Source: Oscillospiraceae bacterium
Lineage (GTDB): Bacteria; Bacillota; Clostridia; Oscillospirales; UBA644
Length of the DNA stretch: 7,605 bases
Direction of reading: 5' to 3'
Assembly (NCBI GenBank): GCA_015067385.1
Contig: SVMP01000104.1
Coordinates: 1-7,605 of the forward strand
The position numbers and the translations under genes are program-made. Below are positions 5,768 to 7,605 of the stretch, piece after piece; position 1 is the first letter of the stretch; every line of letters begins with the position of its first letter. The notes beneath the pieces were generated by a model. It made no database searches. It was not told the DNA's origin and saw only the letters and a program-made list of their open reading frames with translations.

Positions 5768-7605
5768 TTATTTTGAGCCTTTGTTGCTTTCAACCTCGGC
5801 GGATATGCCGAGCTGCTGCAGGACCTCGTGGAAATGAGATTCAAGTTCAGGCTCCTTTATGTTTCTGATAAACGTTAAATTAAGCGTATCTTTATATGAG
5901 ATCATAGCGCAGTTGTACGGCTTTGTGGACTGAACTCCGAGTATGAAATCCGCACGTTCAACATATTTTTCCATTTCTTCGGGTATTTTGAATGCGCCGA
6001 GATTCGACAGACTGAGTGATGATTTCCTTTCGCCGACCGCATCAAAAACAGCTTTCATTATGATGTTTTTCAGAAAAAGAGGAACGATCCTGATAAGCAT
6101 TATCTTTTCCGTGTTGACATTCGTTGCAATTTTCATGCTCATCTGCTTTCGGGTTATATCCAGTCCCATTCTGTGCTTTACGGCTTCGCAGATCTCTTCG
6201 AGCGAATATTCGCCGAGCTTCGGGAGTATTTCGGGTGTTGTAAAAAGCACGAAATTACGAAGAGTCTTGCTTTTGAACAGGTTTCGGAGATTTACCGGAA
6301 TGAGTATTTTTATCGGTTTGCGTCTGTTTATGTTCGGCACCTGTTTTTTCTGAATATTCTGGATCGCCATCATCAACATCGAACATACAAAAACCGTGAG
6401 GGTGACGTTGTATTCATGCGCTTTTTCCAGAAGCTGTTTTATCGGTATTCTGAAACATGTTACGTTGAGGAATGTTCCCGGTTCGGGCGTTCCTTCAATG
6501 GACCATGCATCGTTTTCCTTTCTGCTTGCAGTCATGTTTCCGGCATATTTCTGAAAACTGTCTTCAAGCTCTTCCTCGGTCGGCTCGTCAAGTCTTCCGA
6601 GAATACCGCTTTCCGCAGGTATGTGAACACCGTGCTTTTGCTGAAGATACTCTGCGGTAAGGCTTTTTAAAAAGATAAGAGCGCCGTTACCGTCTGTTAA
6701 AGAATGGAAAAGCTCGATTGCGATCCTGTTTTTATAATACAGAACACGGAATGCGCATTTTCGTGTTTCACGCTTCGACATTTTCGTCAGGGGATAGCTT
6801 TTTTCTTCACGGATCTTCGGTACGGACGCCATTTGTTCAAGATAGTACCAAAAAACGCCCTTTCTTAATCTTACGGCGATCGACGGGAAACGTCTGACCG
6901 TTACATCAAGCGCAGACTGCAAAATATCTTTGTCTATTTCTTCGTTCAGAGATATCGAAAGGCGGAAAATATTGCTCCAGTTTTCCGTTCGTGCGGCAGG
7001 ATATATTTTTGCGGAGTTGTCAAGTCTTAACCATTTGAGCTTTTTTTCCGCAGACATAACTCTGTTTAAGAATTTGTTCAGTTTAACATAATCGTCACGG
7101 TCTTCGTCAAGACAGTAAACAACATATGCGTGCCAACGTTCGTCTTTTATGCTTATCTCGCTGTCGCATCCGCTGTCGAGAAGCTTTGCGTGCAGAAGAG
7201 TAGCGTCACTGAGCATTATTTCGTTTTGCGCCGCAAATATGAGCGATGGGGGCATTCCGTGAAGATCGGCGTATAAAGAAGAAATGAGAGGGTCTGTTCT
7301 GTTTTCGGTATAACATTTTGCATAAAAATCGAGCTGCTCCAACGACATCGAAGGGTCTTTGTCTTTGTTTTCTTTATACGAGCTGCCGGATGCCTCAAGA
7401 TCTGTCCACGGTGATATTGCGATTATTCCGCAAGGCATCGGCTTCTTTTCCTGCTTTAATTTAAGGCATACCGAATAGCAAAGTCCGCCGCCTGCACTTT
7501 CGCCGCAAAGGGTTATACGGTTTGACGGATAGCCTTTTTTTATGAGGTAATTGTATGCTTCGAGAGAATCTTCAACAGCTGCAGGAAACTTGTTTTCCGG
7601 CGCAA
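5768..7605 (-). CDS. Alpha/beta hydrolase fused to an alcohol-acetyltransferase-like domain (partial, start outside window)
   Basis: The frame stays open to the right edge, so the start lies outside and 611 residues are visible. Residues are counted from the first complete codon at 7603. Residues 1 to about 185 are an HSL-type alpha/beta hydrolase with nucleophile elbow GESAGGG (34-40, S36), SPWTDLE (64-70) and a likely catalytic His at 158 in ERWHAY. The position usually held by the acid is N127, next to E128. From about 190 to the end there is a domain like alcohol acetyltransferases and condensation enzymes. It begins WLRLDNSAKIYPAART, has FWYYLE near 251-256, and carries the catalytic HxxxDG motif as HSLTDG (300-305). 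A late SLSNLGAF block (532-539) matches a structural motif of that fold. The fusion suggests ester cleavage and acyl transfer on a related substrate, which is inference. No signal peptide can be judged. An internal ATG at 7438 is not the start, because the hydrolase core lies before it. It is followed by the zinc-ribbon membrane gene. Confidence 0.87.
   Translation of the reverse strand, partial: APENKFPAAVEDSLEAYNYLIKKGYPSNRITLCGESAGGGLCYSVCLKLKQEKKPMPCGIIAISPWTDLEASGSSYKENKDKDPSMSLEQLDFYAKCYTENRTDPLISSLYADLHGMPPSLIFAAQNEIMLSDATLLHAKLLDSGCDSEISIKDERWHAYVVYCLDEDRDDYVKLNKFLNRVMSAEKKLKWLRLDNSAKIYPAARTENWSNIFRLSISLNEEIDKDILQSALDVTVRRFPSIAVRLRKGVFWYYLEQMASVPKIREEKSYPLTKMSKRETRKCAFRVLYYKNRIAIELFHSLTDGNGALIFLKSLTAEYLQQKHGVHIPAESGILGRLDEPTEEELEDSFQKYAGNMTASRKENDAWSIEGTPEPGTFLNVTCFRIPIKQLLEKAHEYNVTLTVFVCSMLMMAIQNIQKKQVPNINRRKPIKILIPVNLRNLFKSKTLRNFVLFTTPEILPKLGEYSLEEICEAVKHRMGLDITRKQMSMKIATNVNTEKIMLIRIVPLFLKNIIMKAVFDAVGERKSSLSLSNLGAFKIPEEMEKYVERADFILGVQSTKPYNCAMISYKDTLNLTFIRNIKEPELESHFHEVLQQLGISAEVESNKGSK

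Noticed and set aside
7436..7438. ATG at 7438 as the start of the hydrolase-acyltransferase gene
   Set aside because: The same frame stays open to the window edge and encodes the hydrolase core with GESAGGG, so this Met is internal.

Overview
The window most likely comes from an anaerobic, low-to-moderate GC gut-type Clostridia (Oscillospiraceae/Ruminococcaceae-like), though the genus cannot be fixed. The reasons are AAGGA/AAAGGAG ribosome binding sites, textbook sigma-A promoters with 17-bp spacers, a citrate (Re)-synthase of the Clostridium kluyveri type, and protein families common in those bacteria. It reads as chromosomal sequence. I see no transposase, integrase, phage, CRISPR, tRNA or rRNA signature.

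Layout. 1-72: the last 23 codons of a rightward gene. 73-236: one copy of a 21-bp repeat and an intrinsic terminator. 237-2278 (minus strand): a two-gene operon of citrate (Re)-synthase followed by an FCD-type GntR regulator, overlapping by one base (TAATG). 2279-2461: a divergent regulatory region with a consensus sigma-A promoter on each strand. A perfect 12-bp palindrome overlaps the -10 end and predicted start site of the leftward promoter and is the likely operator of the regulator. 2462-3592 (plus strand): a URO-D/methyltransferase-superfamily protein, closed by a strong terminator. 3693-4953 (minus strand): an acetyltransferase followed by a metallo-beta-lactamase-fold hydrolase, with the second copy of the repeat between them. 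5047-7605 (minus strand): an alpha/beta hydrolase-acyltransferase fusion cut by the right edge of the window, followed by a zinc-ribbon membrane protein.

How the genes may work together. The synthase makes citrate from oxaloacetate and acetyl-CoA, the entry to 2-oxoglutarate and glutamate in anaerobes lacking the ordinary Si-citrate synthase. The co-transcribed regulator probably controls its own operon through the palindrome. The hydrolase-acyltransferase fusion and the zinc-ribbon membrane protein look like one functional pair acting on an ester or acyl substrate at or near the membrane. The acetyltransferase and MBL genes look like accessory genes with no clear pathway link.

I do not see a clearly new multi-gene defence or mobile system. 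The points best worth a second look are the operator-promoter arrangement, the hydrolase-acyltransferase fusion with its membrane partner, and the repeat found just after two stop codons. Two starts given by the longest reading frames are probably wrong: the synthase should begin at ATG 2278 and the acetyltransferase at ATG 4953.
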